From: Escarpia spicata
Lineage: Eukaryota > Annelida > Polychaeta > Sabellida > Siboglinidae
DNA length: 64,000 bases
Assembly (NCBI GenBank): GCA_963995525.1
Contig: OZ023218.1
Span: 49,467,392-49,531,391 of the forward strand
Direction of reading: 5' to 3'
The first letter of the stretch is position 1. Each line of letters opens with the position of its first letter. Both the position numbers and the translations under genes were made by a program. Below, piece after piece: positions 19,700 to 30,700 of the stretch. The notes beneath the pieces are model-generated. The model had not been told where the DNA came from and did not search any database. It was given only the letters and a program-made list of their open reading frames with translations.

Positions 19700-22600
19700 A
19701 GTGTGTTCAAACTTGAAGATAAACTAAAAATACATATTACCATTTATGAAGGCAAGGCAGAGCACATGGCTGAATGCACATCTGATGTGTGATCAAAAAT
19801 TAAATAGTAATAACACTATAAGTATGACAGCAAATATGTATATTGATTTACATAGGAATTAAAGAGATACTTCTTAAAACACAGTAGCAACTATGAATAT
19901 ATATATATAGAGACACTGATTTTCGTTTCAAAAAAGGCGATCAAGCTATAACGGCAAAATCGAGGTAGGTCTCGATTCTATACAAGTGCCAACAGGGCCC
20001 AAGGCAAATTCCGTTTCAAACGAACTGTTTTCTGTTTCAGAAAAAAACAAATTCTGTGTCAAATGATGCATTTTCCATGTCAAATGATGCATTTTCTGTT
20101 TAAGAGTAAAAAATAAGCCTATCTCTGTTCAGAAAAGTAATATTTTATTTTAAAGGTAACTAAAAAATAATACATACTGTCAAATATTTAAAATATCAAA
20201 ATGTTGTGATCTCTGCATCTAAATAATACTGTTTTCTGTGTGATCATCTTTTCTGACAACATTTATTTGTGCAATAGTTGCAACACAATAACAACTGTAC
20301 ATACCAGGGGGTAATCAGTTTCGATAATTATTCCTGTCACACAATAACATAAATGACTGGTTGTTTTTAATGAAGCAGTGCTTAATACGTAAGTTAACAA
20401 ATGAAAATTAAACAAGCAACCATATTAACAATGATGAATGTTCAAATCAGTGATGCTGTTGCACTGATAATTTTTTTCAGCCATTTTAGCTAGCGCTATA
20501 TGTGACGCCATCCGACGGAATTTTTTAGAACTACGAAACGTGGGCTATATAACTTTAAGTCAGCGTAACCTAGACTGTTGTTACTCCTTTGAGGTTTTTT
20601 TTAGAAATCGGAATATGTACACTCATGCGTGTTCTAACGATGTGGCAATTACATTTAATTAGTAGCATCTTCAATGCGCTTAGCTGACAACGATTGCAAA
20701 AAAACGGTTTATGGTAGCGCCTTCCCTGGTTACGTCGGTTGACACGAGGTAGCATCGGCGCCATGACACTCGTAACGATTAGCCTTGCGCGTTTTAAAAA
20801 TCCTGCGTCATAAACCCACCAAAATAAACGAATACCTTTGCATAGTAATCATGTTTGCTTTAAAATATCGCCAGTAAAGTCAGTATCATTTACGGTGTTG
20901 GTAATTCAACTCTTTCAGCATTTACAGAGTTTCCGTTCGAAAAACACAAATCCCGTTTCGAATGTCGAATACGCGTGCTTTTTGTATCTCCCCTCTGATG
21001 TTGACCTCACGTACGATTATTTAGTCTACGCAAGTGTTGACTGCCTTTCAAGCAACCACAGCTAGCTGTTAGGTGACATTTACCCTAGCAACACGAGGCC
21101 TGGCTTAATCGGTTTATGGCATGTGTCAGGCAGCTGGCTAGGCGATCTGGGTGGTCGATTTTCAAAACCAATCTCCGTAGATTTTGTAACTGGCTTCGCT
21201 GCAGTTTCAATGACGTAAAATGGCATAGACGGGATGGCCCGTGCAAAAAACCCGACTTAGACGGATATGGAAGGGCCAGCTGGACGGACCCGTCCACAAT
21301 CAATTTAAAGTACCAGAATCGGTTACGTCTTGTTGCTGGAGCTGTGAAAGGTCATGCCAAATTCCCTAGTGTCTACTTTAAAAAATAAAAAAAATTCCCC
21401 AAGGTGGCTAGAATGACTAGAAATGGTCAGAGTGCTTTAATGAGAAGGCCTGGACGTGTGACGGTGTGAGTATTTAAAAAAATCATTACAAAAATCAGAA
21501 AAACATGTCAAGTACTTGAGCTATTCGGACAGTAGGCCTACACTAGTGTAGTGTCTATAAATATGCCATATTTTATCCTTTCGACACTCACGTGTTTGTT
21601 CGATTGTGACTTAATAAGGCTTATTGGCAAAATGCTGAAATACATTATAAGGCATTTGGAATAATCGGTTTAATTTTAATAAATTTTCTGAAAAATTAAC
21701 TTGCTGTCTTGCGGGGCACCGAGGTGATTTGCCCACTCTGCACCGGCGATTGCATTGTTTATCTCGGGAGGGAGTCAGATCCCCGTATAAAACATCTAGG
21801 TAAATTTTGTTGTTGTTGTCTTTCACCACAATTGGCGTATTTTTGTGTATTTTTTCTCACCACAATTGGCATATTTTTGGTGTTTTTCTTTTTTTTCACC
21901 ATGATTCGTGCTCAATTTCAAAACAAGCATACATACAGGCATATATTTACACAAAACATCTAGCTGTTACAGCAGAGCAAGCAGAACAATATGATATACA
22001 CCTTGTACATACAGTGTAAAATTGTGCAGCATAGGGCAGCCGTGAAAATACACACACAACAGTTAATGGAGCAAGCATTGAATAATGCAGGGCAGTGTCA
22101 CATAAGAGCTGGCAGAAATTACTGCATTACTTGCATGGAATAAATGGCAATTTTGAAAGACAATTTAGTACGTATAGAATGTTGGCCAGGGTTTCTGTAA
22201 TGTCTTGTAATGTTTAATCAAATTCAACCTTAATAAGAACAAGGTGTTGAAATATGCCGCTGCAGTGAAAATACACATAAACAGACAACTTGAATTTGGC
22301 ATCCATTCTATTTCTAATGTAATTACTCTGTCAAGGCAACCGAAAGTGATAAGCTGCTGCATGCACATGAAATAGCCAGCTGTCAAAATGTGATATAAAT
22401 GCAAGGTGTCAAAATACAATATAATTCATAATAAAGCAGCTGTCAAAATACTCGGATACACCAATAATTGAATATAGCAAGCATTGTACAATACAAATGC
22501 AATTACAGCTGTACCCTGTTAAGGCAGCAACACAACAGGAAGTGATAAGTGGCTGCGTGCCCCTACGCAGTAAAAGTATAATATAAATGCAAGCGTCAAC

Positions 22601-22720
22601 ATATGCAGTATAAGCATACTAGTATAAGCAAAAGGTTTTGATATAAAATAATTGTGAAAATAAGCAATGTGACACTACTGGAATGCAGGCAGCAAAGCAA
22701 CAGAGCAATTTGAGCTCCAC
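19700..22720. other. Intergenic, no gene recognised
   Basis: Contains a 21-bp motif repeated twice near 20060-20100 ('tcaaatgatgcattttc'), T-rich repeats 'caccacaattggc' near 21820-21880, and open frames at 20764-20570 (minus) and 21116-21388 (plus) that resemble no known protein. Confidence 0.45.
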
Positions 22721-22724
22721 TCAC

Positions 22725-22912
22725 CGATGAGGCCTTGCTTTTTTCGCAGCGTCTTCTGCTCGCCGCAAAGAAAGCAGGTTGGTCGTCCGGGAAATTGGTG
22801 CTCGTGCTCGATGACTGAAAGCACACCCCATTGACAGCATTTATAGACAGGAGCATTGGCAATGTGCCGAAGTCAGGTGTAGTAACTTCTCTGCACCAGC
22901 GACACATGTTAC
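22725..22912 (-). CDS. Candidate isolated exon, unknown protein
   Basis: On the minus strand an exon-like block has a good acceptor (CTAACTTGCAG/GTAAC) and donor (CTCATCG/GTGAGT). It reads 62 codons: CRWCREVTTPDFGTLPMLL near its start and an FPDDQPAFFAASRRRCEKSK region near its end. I do not recognise the family. No partner exon was found, so it could be part of a transposon or a chance pairing of splice-like sites. Confidence 0.3.
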
Positions 22913-23540
22913 CTGCAAGTTAGAGAAAGTGTATTGTATTGAATGTCATATTTATCTCCTGGCTTGACTGCTCATCTTGCACAGGACTCGCACTGCGTGA
23001 CTGCAACAACACTTTACCGCTGTTAGCAGGTGTAAGCAGAAAGAAAAGTATTTAATTTTACTAATTTGTCCAAATGTATTGCAAAGAACTGACTGCCTTA
23101 TAACTACTAAATGTTACCACAGGAAAGACAAGTGCAGTGCGATGGGGTGTGGGTGGTACAACCTGCTAGTGTACGACAGGCACCTGCAATAACGTAACGC
23201 TTCGTATAGACACTAAAACAGTGTAAAAACACTGAAATCAATCAATAAACTGTCAAGCCTATAACAAGGCTATAACACGAGCACTTTGCCGAACGGGTCG
23301 CGGTTGACAGGAGACCAGCAATCCTTCTTTCGGCATCATTGAATTTACATATAAAAGAATATATCTATGCTGTAAACGAATGTTGGCTGGCATTTTCGAA
23401 ATGTTTATTTCTATACAAAACAAGCGAAAAGAATGTGAGCTGAAAAATGTTCCAAAAAAGCAAAGCTCGAATTTTGCAAGGTATGCCTTCTAATTGTTGC
23501 GTAAGTTAAGGTGTTGTGTGTAAACATGTATGCATGGCAT
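22913..23540. other. Intergenic, nothing recognised
   Basis: No supported feature between the candidate exon and the LINE ORF1 fragment. Confidence 0.4.
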
Positions 23541-23544
23541 GCTT

Positions 23545-23827
23545 TTGATACGGATAAATAGGGCAAACTAAGCGGGTGAAGGAATTTTATAGTGTTTTGA
23601 ATGACTGATTTTGACATTCCCATGCAATCAACATGGCACCATGAATTGCAATGATCACAGCATGTCGCTCGCTGGTCCCGTCTTGCTGCTTTTTTGCAGA
23701 TGGCACAAGGGAATTTGGGTTTGCATGGACCTGGGTTTTGGTTAAGATCACCAGCTTGCATGAGGATTAAGATGGCAAAGCATGTTGGATGTTTCGGGTT
23801 TAAGAATGCTACCTTTTTTATTTCCAA
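23545..23827 (-). mobile_element. LINE ORF1 fragment: 2A-like motif followed by PHD-type zinc finger
   Basis: The minus strand encodes ILILMQAGDLNQNPGP, a 2A-like ribosome-skipping motif (family consensus D-V/I-E-x-N-P-G-P), followed at once by a Cys/His-rich finger: FPCAICKKAARRDQRATCCD, HCNSWCHVDCMGMSKS. A one-base shift then gives LVCPI. A hydrophobic stretch, 2A-like motif and PHD finger together mark the N-terminal ORF of some CR1-like LINEs of marine invertebrates. The E of the 2A consensus is N here, and the downstream frame is broken, so this is a relic. Confidence 0.7.
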
Positions 23828-24390
23828 CCTGTTATGGTGTTTGTGGATGCTGGGAAGTACTTGTAATCAAAGTATGAGGACATAAGTGGAGAGAGCTGAG
23901 GATATGCAGTTCTAGTCAAATTTTCACCATGGTTTTCCCAGTTCTTCTGTTCTATCCTATGTGTTAGTCCACATAGTAGTAGTATACAGATGGCACAACA
24001 GTTCATTTTGGATTTGAGCATGGTAATCACAATAATTATGTATACAATTTCAATATTAAAGTATAAAATCACACTAATTATATAATCACAGGCGATATAG
24101 TCAAACATTTTGTCTTCATTGTAAAATTGCAGTAAATGGAAATCACAGTTCTTATAAATATAAAGCTGCTGTAAATATTACATAAAAATCAAGTTGGTAA
24201 AAAATATAAAAGTAATACAAATTATAATTGCTGTAATAAAAGTTGAGTATCTGGGTTTTTTATAGGCTGCAGTATTTTGAATCTAACAGACTAAAGGAGA
24301 GTGATTTTGTTACAAGATGCTTTGTGCAGTGCAATTGAAATGTAGGTCTTCGCTCTGGTTGGGGGCCCCAGGGCGATACTGGATAAAAAG

Positions 24391-24845
24391 CATCTTGGCA
24401 TCCTCGCGTGCCAGGGGTCACTGCTGCTGATTACGTCAGTGCCAGCCAGCAGTACCCCATGGCTGATCGCTTTGCGAAACTCTGAATTTAAGCTCAGCCT
24501 ATGAAATCGCTCACTAGATCAGTGGCTGGCAGCAGGTCAGGTGGTCATAATAAAACTAATTTCAACCAACCGTGTCTCGTGTTACATGCAATGTTTAGGA
24601 AGTAGAAGCAATTATTCGAATACACAATACCGCTCAGCTGCTCGTGCTAATGGGCGAACGGGTCATTATATATTGGGATTCCCAGAAGTCGTTTAGCCGT
24701 CTTCTTCAACTTCACGGGTGATGCAGTCGTGACTGGCGAAGTCAATTACTAGTTTTAATCAGCTAACTTCCACACTTCGCGTAGGAGATCTGCCAGGGCT
24801 AGTTTTGCATGGCAAACAGCCCTGGCTTGTGAGGATGCGTCTTGG
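24391..24845. mobile_element. MITE copy 2 (439 bp), 8-bp TSD with one mismatch
   Basis: The element spans 24399-24837 and has the same ends as copy 1 (CATCCTCGC...; the right end is GTGAGGATG). It aligns with 14484-14927 over nearly its whole length, with an indel region in the middle. Flanks are CATCTTGG (24391-24398) and CGTCTTGG (24838-24845), i.e. 7 of 8 bases identical. Confidence 0.85.
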
Positions 24846-25192
24846 TGAAAGGCCTGTTAGACAGTTTATTGTATATTGCATTTACTGTTTTTAATAGGTT
24901 ACTGACAGCCTATAATTCAGACTTTTAATTTGTGTAAATAACGTATAGTTTATGGCAATAGATAATGCACGTTACGGCTGAGAGAATGCACTGTATGTTG
25001 AGTTGTTTTGGGGTGGTTTTTGTTTCGCGGGCTTTATGTATATTGTTAATAATTGAACAATTTCTTTGCAGGGCTTCGAAACGTTCCCTGAAGCCAGTAA
25101 ATAATTCGCTGAGACAGCACTCCACTCATCCTTGGCTTTGCCCTGGGCCGACTTGAAAGAGGCTTAGCTGTTGGCTGTCAACAGACACAAAC

Positions 25193-25351
25193 ATGGAGTT
25201 TGGGTCAACTTTCGTTTACAATTACTCTGACTCGGAAGAAGAATGGGTGTCAGACGACGAGTTTGAAGAAGGAATGTCTTATGGGGATACAGTAGAGTAC
25301 GATCAGAACCTTGGAGGCTTGGTTTCAGTTGATATCATTGCTAGTTTATAA
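25193..25351 (+). CDS. Small acidic ORF or first exon, unknown
   Basis: ATG at 25193 opens 52 codons to TAA at 25349. The peptide is rich in Asp, Glu, Ser and Tyr (NYSDSEEEWVSDDEFEEGMS) and its context 'acaaacATGG' is good for initiation. Acidic N-termini like this occur in transposase and host genes alike. No downstream exon was identified. Confidence 0.2.
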   Translation: MEFGSTFVYNYSDSEEEWVSDDEFEEGMSYGDTVEYDQNLGGLVSVDIIASL

Positions 25352-25826
25352 ATGCATAAATTAATGTTATAGCTGTCAATTGTCATGTGATTGGGCGATT
25401 TGTAAACATTGTTGCTACTTAAAGGTAGATGTCAGTTTATTAACATTTATAAAAATGTTGTTCATTAATACTATTATAAATATTTTTAAGGTACATACAC
25501 ACTGCCTGAATGCCCGCAAAATGTTAGAATTGTAAACACAACATAATTAACATGCTCCCATACGGAACAGCCATAGATTGGTACTTATCACGGAGGCACA
25601 CGTTGCTGTATACAATTTTGGAAGACTTGAAGTTACATACCAGTAATTTAAATGATACTATATGTTACTACTACAAGACAAGCTCATGTTGAATGTGATT
25701 ATGTTGTAGTTATCTCACTGTTGAAAAAGCTCCTACAAAGAAAAGTGTCAGTAATAAAGGTTTGTTCTAAACTTCTAGTTTAATTATTTACCAATTTAAT
25801 TACATATGTATTGTGACCATAGTTAA
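25352..25826. other. Intergenic, nothing recognised
   Basis: AT-rich, only short open frames. Confidence 0.4.
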
Positions 25827-26724
25827 TTTTTAGTCCTTTGGGCTGAAGGTCCAACGGACTAATGCCATCACTCTGCGTCCACCATCTGCCATTAGCTGCC
25901 ATATCTCGGAAACCGTTCAGCAACTTTTTCTCTAATTTTGCATAGACATATCTTGGGTACTGCCACTATGCACAAGGAATCTGTATTTGATTGAATCATA
26001 CAACCCCCAGGGCTCCCCAAACTGGTAACTTGTCACATTTTTGCCGATTTTTTTCAAAAACTTTTCACTAACTTTTTCTCTGATTTTGCATAGACATTTC
26101 ATGTGGTAGTGCCACTATACACAAGCTTTAATCATTCTGAGGGCACCTCAGGGCCCCCCAAAATGAGATGTTATGTAGTGTAGTGAGTTTGTCACACATT
26201 GGACAGGTTGCTAAAAGACAGTGTCCTTAAGAGACTGCAACAGCATAAGACACTACATGGGCTGCATGCCATGATATTGGCCCGATTAATGATGTGTCAT
26301 TGAGGGGCAGTGGATTCTGCCTTAAGGGCTGATGTATTGTAGTAAACAGGAAGTTGCCGACATAAGCAGCCCTGTGAACTAGTACCACTGTGTTGAGTAT
26401 TGCCTTCATTCTTATTGTATGATACAGCGTTACTGCGTAGCAAGTGACTATGTAACACTAATAGCAATGAATATTTTTTTATACCATATGAATAATGACT
26501 CTCGACTTTAAAATGGACTTTTCTCCATAACTAATTCTTGACGGGTGCCCTGTTTAAATTCTTGTAACTTTGGTTATAGTGCGAATATTTCAGTAACTTT
26601 TTCTCTGTTTTGCATAGATATTTCATGTGATAGTCACTGTACATAAGAAATGTGTATTTGATTGAATCATTCTAACCCCAAGGCCCCCCAAACTCCAAAG
26701 GACTTCAGGGAATCTTGGCCCTTT
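25827..26724 (+). mobile_element. Hairpin-ended repeat family, copy D (0.9 kb)
   Basis: It starts 'tttttagtcctttgg' followed by 'gctgaaggtccaacggacta', which can fold as a hairpin (TTAGTCCTTTGG against CCAACGGACTAA around an 8-9 base loop). It ends 'aaaggacttcaggg...cttggccc'. The right end reversed and complemented aligns with the left end, so the termini are imperfect inverted repeats. Internal ~170-bp repeats with 'tttgcatagaca' are shared with the other copies at 32353, 33377, 42362 and 55335. Confidence 0.75.
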
Positions 26725-27249
26725 TTTTAAATTTAATATTGAATTTTTTTAGATGGAGCACCTAAAAGAAATAATACAAACTAACCATTTGCAACTGCAA
26801 TAACTTTTTGTCTGTGGTTTATTAGGTACAAATTGTTGAGCGCACAACTTTGAAATTTCATGAACTGCACCACTGTTGGCAGAATAATACAAAATTGATT
26901 CTCTGTACTTTATGTAGAATTCACACCCAGTGTTCCATACGTCCAACATATGGTGCCTGTGTACATGTTCTTGCATTGTGAAAGAATTACTCATATTTAT
27001 GTAAATAGATGTACCAAGTTACAAACACTTCAAGAAACTGTCTGCTGTATCGGTGTGTTTCTTGAAGTGCCATCTGGAGGATGAAAATTTTTGCTAGTTG
27101 AAGTAATCACGTTTCATGCAAGCAGTGTCTGTGGACAAGTCAACACTGGTACTCATTTTCCATTGGCTCATTTAAATTCATTATCGACAGCTGGAATTAA
27201 AACTTCGAGCAGCTTAAGTGAAATTCCACTCGATCATTTACATGACATT
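26725..27249. other. Intergenic, nothing recognised
   Basis: AT-rich sequence between copy D and the SINE-like element. No exon was found; a promoter for the cpRas-like gene may lie here or in the SINE region, but none is recognisable. Confidence 0.35.
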
Positions 27250-27560
27250 GGGTGGGAGCGGTGGCCACACAGTAGAATGCCTGGCTGTTGATCGATGGCA
27301 TGGTGGTTCGATTACACCTGTCGCCGTTTCAAAACTTAGGCAATTTTGTTCACCTCATGTTGCCTGTGTCTTTCGGAAGAGACAATAAAAGCCGTTGGTT
27401 CCTTCTATCTGGTGTCTCTGCTAGGGGAAGTAAAAGATGCCACACAGGGTAAATGTGTAACCTGTCGCGGTCTCACATACCGGTAGCGGTGGTCTCTATC
27501 TCAAATGCACTGGATATTCCCAGTGGCCGGAGTTGCTTCCCGGTCTGGCATGTGAGAGAC
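27250..27560 (+). mobile_element. tRNA-derived SINE-like element
   Basis: Has a box-A-like stretch near 27257-27275 ('agcggtggccacacagtag') and a box-B-like GGTTCGATTAC at 27305-27315, spaced as in tRNA genes, followed by a non-tRNA body. It cannot fold as a functional tRNA. Confidence 0.45.
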
Positions 27561-27654
27561 GTCAAGCAGGCAGTGTAGAAAGTGTATACACTGTATCGTT
27601 GGACCCACCGGGTTCTATATGAATGTACATACATACATGACATTGTTATTTCAG

Positions 27655-27777
27655 GAATGGGTGGTTTGTTACTCAGCAGTCTGGCAGCAATGCCAAAGAA
27701 ACTGCGTGCGAAGCTGCCAGGCAGTAGAAACAGGAAGGAGAAGAAACATCATTGGATGTCACGAGGACCAGATACGG
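27655..27777 (+). CDS. cpRas-like vWFA gene exon 1 (start codon 27657)
   Basis: Acceptor TTATTTCAG/GA precedes ATG. It codes 40 residues, starting MGGLLLSSLAAMPKKLRAKL, with a basic patch RNRKEKKHH. The donor ATACGG/GTATAT leaves phase 1, which fits exon 2 exactly. Support is phase, splice sites and coding-like composition. Confidence 0.6.
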
Positions 27778-30700
27778 GTATATGTCATAATAATACAATT
27801 TATTTATATAGCGCTTGATCAATCAGATTGTACTCAGGCGCTTTACATACATGTTCTCATGAATATTTAGAATTTTATTCAGTTGAAACAACATAATAAT
27901 TCTAAAATGTATACCATGGTCCATGAAATAATCTTTAAAATAGTCCTTCCATAACTAATAGATCCCCTATATAAACAATAAAAGTACTTTACAGCTACTA
28001 TACAATAAAATAAATTAGTTAATTGAAAATTAAAATATAATGAATAAATTATTACAAAATAATTATTAATTAAAATATGAATAAATGCATTTGATCAAGT
28101 TTATGTATATATATCGTATTGACTATGTATTACACCTAAAAATTATTTAATTCTTATCTGTCCGAAAACATACAGTACAAAAGAGAATTACTTTTACAGT
28201 CATTAGACATGTTCTGTATGTATTGGGAATTTGGGACATGTAAAAATAATTGAGACATAGTGTTTATCACTGTACATGGTTTACGACAGAACAACACAAC
28301 AACTCATTTGATAAATGCATCAAATTTATTATGGCAAAATGGGACATTCCGGCCAGATCTCTTTGGGGCCAGCTGTGACAGCCTGAGAACAGGATGCAAG
28401 ACCAGGATATTTCACATGACCGGACGTGATCCTGGGTCAGTTACTTGACCATGTGACTGCGGCCATATGATAGAATCCTGGGTCTGCACCCTTTGGGTGT
28501 CAAGCCGAGCCTAAAAAAGAGGTGATGAGACCGAATGCCCCAAGAGGTGTTGAGACCGAATGCCCCAAGATATAAGGACGGGGTGGAAATTGAATTATAA
28601 CAGGCTATTTACCGATGACCAATATGTTGCATTATAATAATGGCAATTATTATTCCAAATCGTGACCTATGAAACATTTGAATGATTCTACCTTCAATGT
28701 CCTACCTATTGAATTACATAATACGTAGCTTCTCATGCAGTATTGCAAAGACTAGGCGTTATGAACAGAATATGCAGTCAGGCTTGTCCCAATGTGATTT
28801 ACACATATAGCATCATTATGAATATATAAACATATATATACTACTCGTGAAGCAGCTTGTTCAGTGGCTATACCCCAATGTATGTGATGTAATGCAACTA
28901 AATGAAGTTCAAACAAGTGTTGATTACTAGACATTTGACTACAACCTCTGTGGGAACAAATACACATTTCTGATATTATGTGCATGCCACTAATCACCCT
29001 GCCATTCACAACACTACATGGCAACAAAATGTAACATTAATTGGTAGTGGTTGAACCCTGTCCCATAGGTTATAGGCAACTACCCTGGGTCCCCTTCGTT
29101 AGCAACATATGTCAAAAATGCCATGGACAGCTGTTCATTATCTTTAAGCATTAATTCTGGAGGCCATCTACCCTGAAACCATCTGTTGCGAAAGAAGCCA
29201 CTATGTCCGACTGTGGCAGCTGCGTCGGTATATAATGCAATATAATAGCTACATTTGTCACCTCTCGATCAAGAAATAGGGCGACACCATTCCACTCTGA
29301 AAGAAATCTATGCCACATAGCCACATCTAACCGACATTCTATGTTGAGTCTGACCTGGTGATGCAATTCCTTCACAGAGGCTGCCAAAGATAGGAGATAG
29401 CCTACAAAAGTTCAACCAGAGTGTACAACTCGTGATGCAAATTGGATATGACCCGATAAGCCAACATTTTTGAAATGCTGTGTTTACTTTCGAACCTGTC
29501 CGGTATACTGATAATCCTGTTAATTTTGTCTTTAGGTAGTTTTGCTTGCATTATGCTAGTATTTAAAATGATTCCTAAATACTGCAACTCTACAGTCGTT
29601 CCGACCATCTACATGAATAACTACATTCTTGTTGCTGCATGACATCTCATAAATCAAACATTCCCGTACACAGTTGTCATTTTAAAGACGTTGCCTTATG
29701 TTTTTGTCATAAAGAAACACTTGTGGCCAGAATTTCACCGAAATATACTACAAAATGTGCGAACACACCATATGTTTTCTGATGCTTGATGGAGGTTTTG
29801 CTAGGCTACAGGTCACATGATGGATAGGTAAATTACTGTGCGGCCATTGGTGGAAAGTTTAAAGTTTGACCCACTTGTGTTCAGTTGATACATATTTGGA
29901 GAGTTCAAGTACTGCCTCGCGTGGCAAACATTGGAGGCGAGCGGACACAAACATCGTCGAGGTGTCGTTCCGCCAGCTGACAGCGCCCAGTAACATGCAC
30001 ACGGGTGACCCCGTGTACTGTGACAAATGTAAGGCCGTCCTGTCAGCTGTCAGCAAGGTGGAGCGGAGCGGGGACGAACAGGTGAGTGGATACAAGGTCA
30101 TACAAGGTCAATGGATGCACTTTCTTTTATTTTTGTTGCGTGTGAGGGGGGTTGTGTATATCAGTGCATCTGTTTGTGTGTGTTTTCATGTGGTGTGTGC
30201 GTGAGTGCGTGCATGTGTGTGTGTCTTTGTGTATTTGTGTGGGTGTGTGTGTGCCTGTAAGTGTGTGAAGGCAGTTTGCCTGTGTGCACACACCATTACA
30301 TATCCTGCAGACATTTCATTAAATGTGCAAAATGTCACGAGACAGATGTAAGTGTATGCTCTACGACCCGTGTGAAAGTAATGGTGACCTGAGACGGTGA
30401 ACCAGGTGGTAAGTCACACAGATATATTCAGCATGTGAGCCAAAAATTCTTCTAATCTCAACATTTCAATGTCCAATATAATTTCCTCTACAAATAATCC
30501 AAAAGCTGTCAAATATTTTATGTATGGTTGATATGGGCATTTCTTTTTCACATAACCCAATTCTTAAACCTTTTTATCTCAAAACATTGCATTAAAAAAA
30601 TTTGCTTCATTTTTAACAATAAGTAAATAGTACTGATCCAGCTATTTCAACAAATGAGGTACCCGTGGAATCAAGAAAAAATACAAAACTCTACTTCACA

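Noticed and set aside
21116..21388. 90-codon plus-strand ORF
   Set aside because: No recognisable domain, no splice context and no conserved-looking composition; the opposite strand is equally open.
27250..27330. tRNA gene
   Set aside because: Box-like motifs are present, but no cloverleaf with a proper acceptor stem can be drawn; it is better explained as a SINE head.
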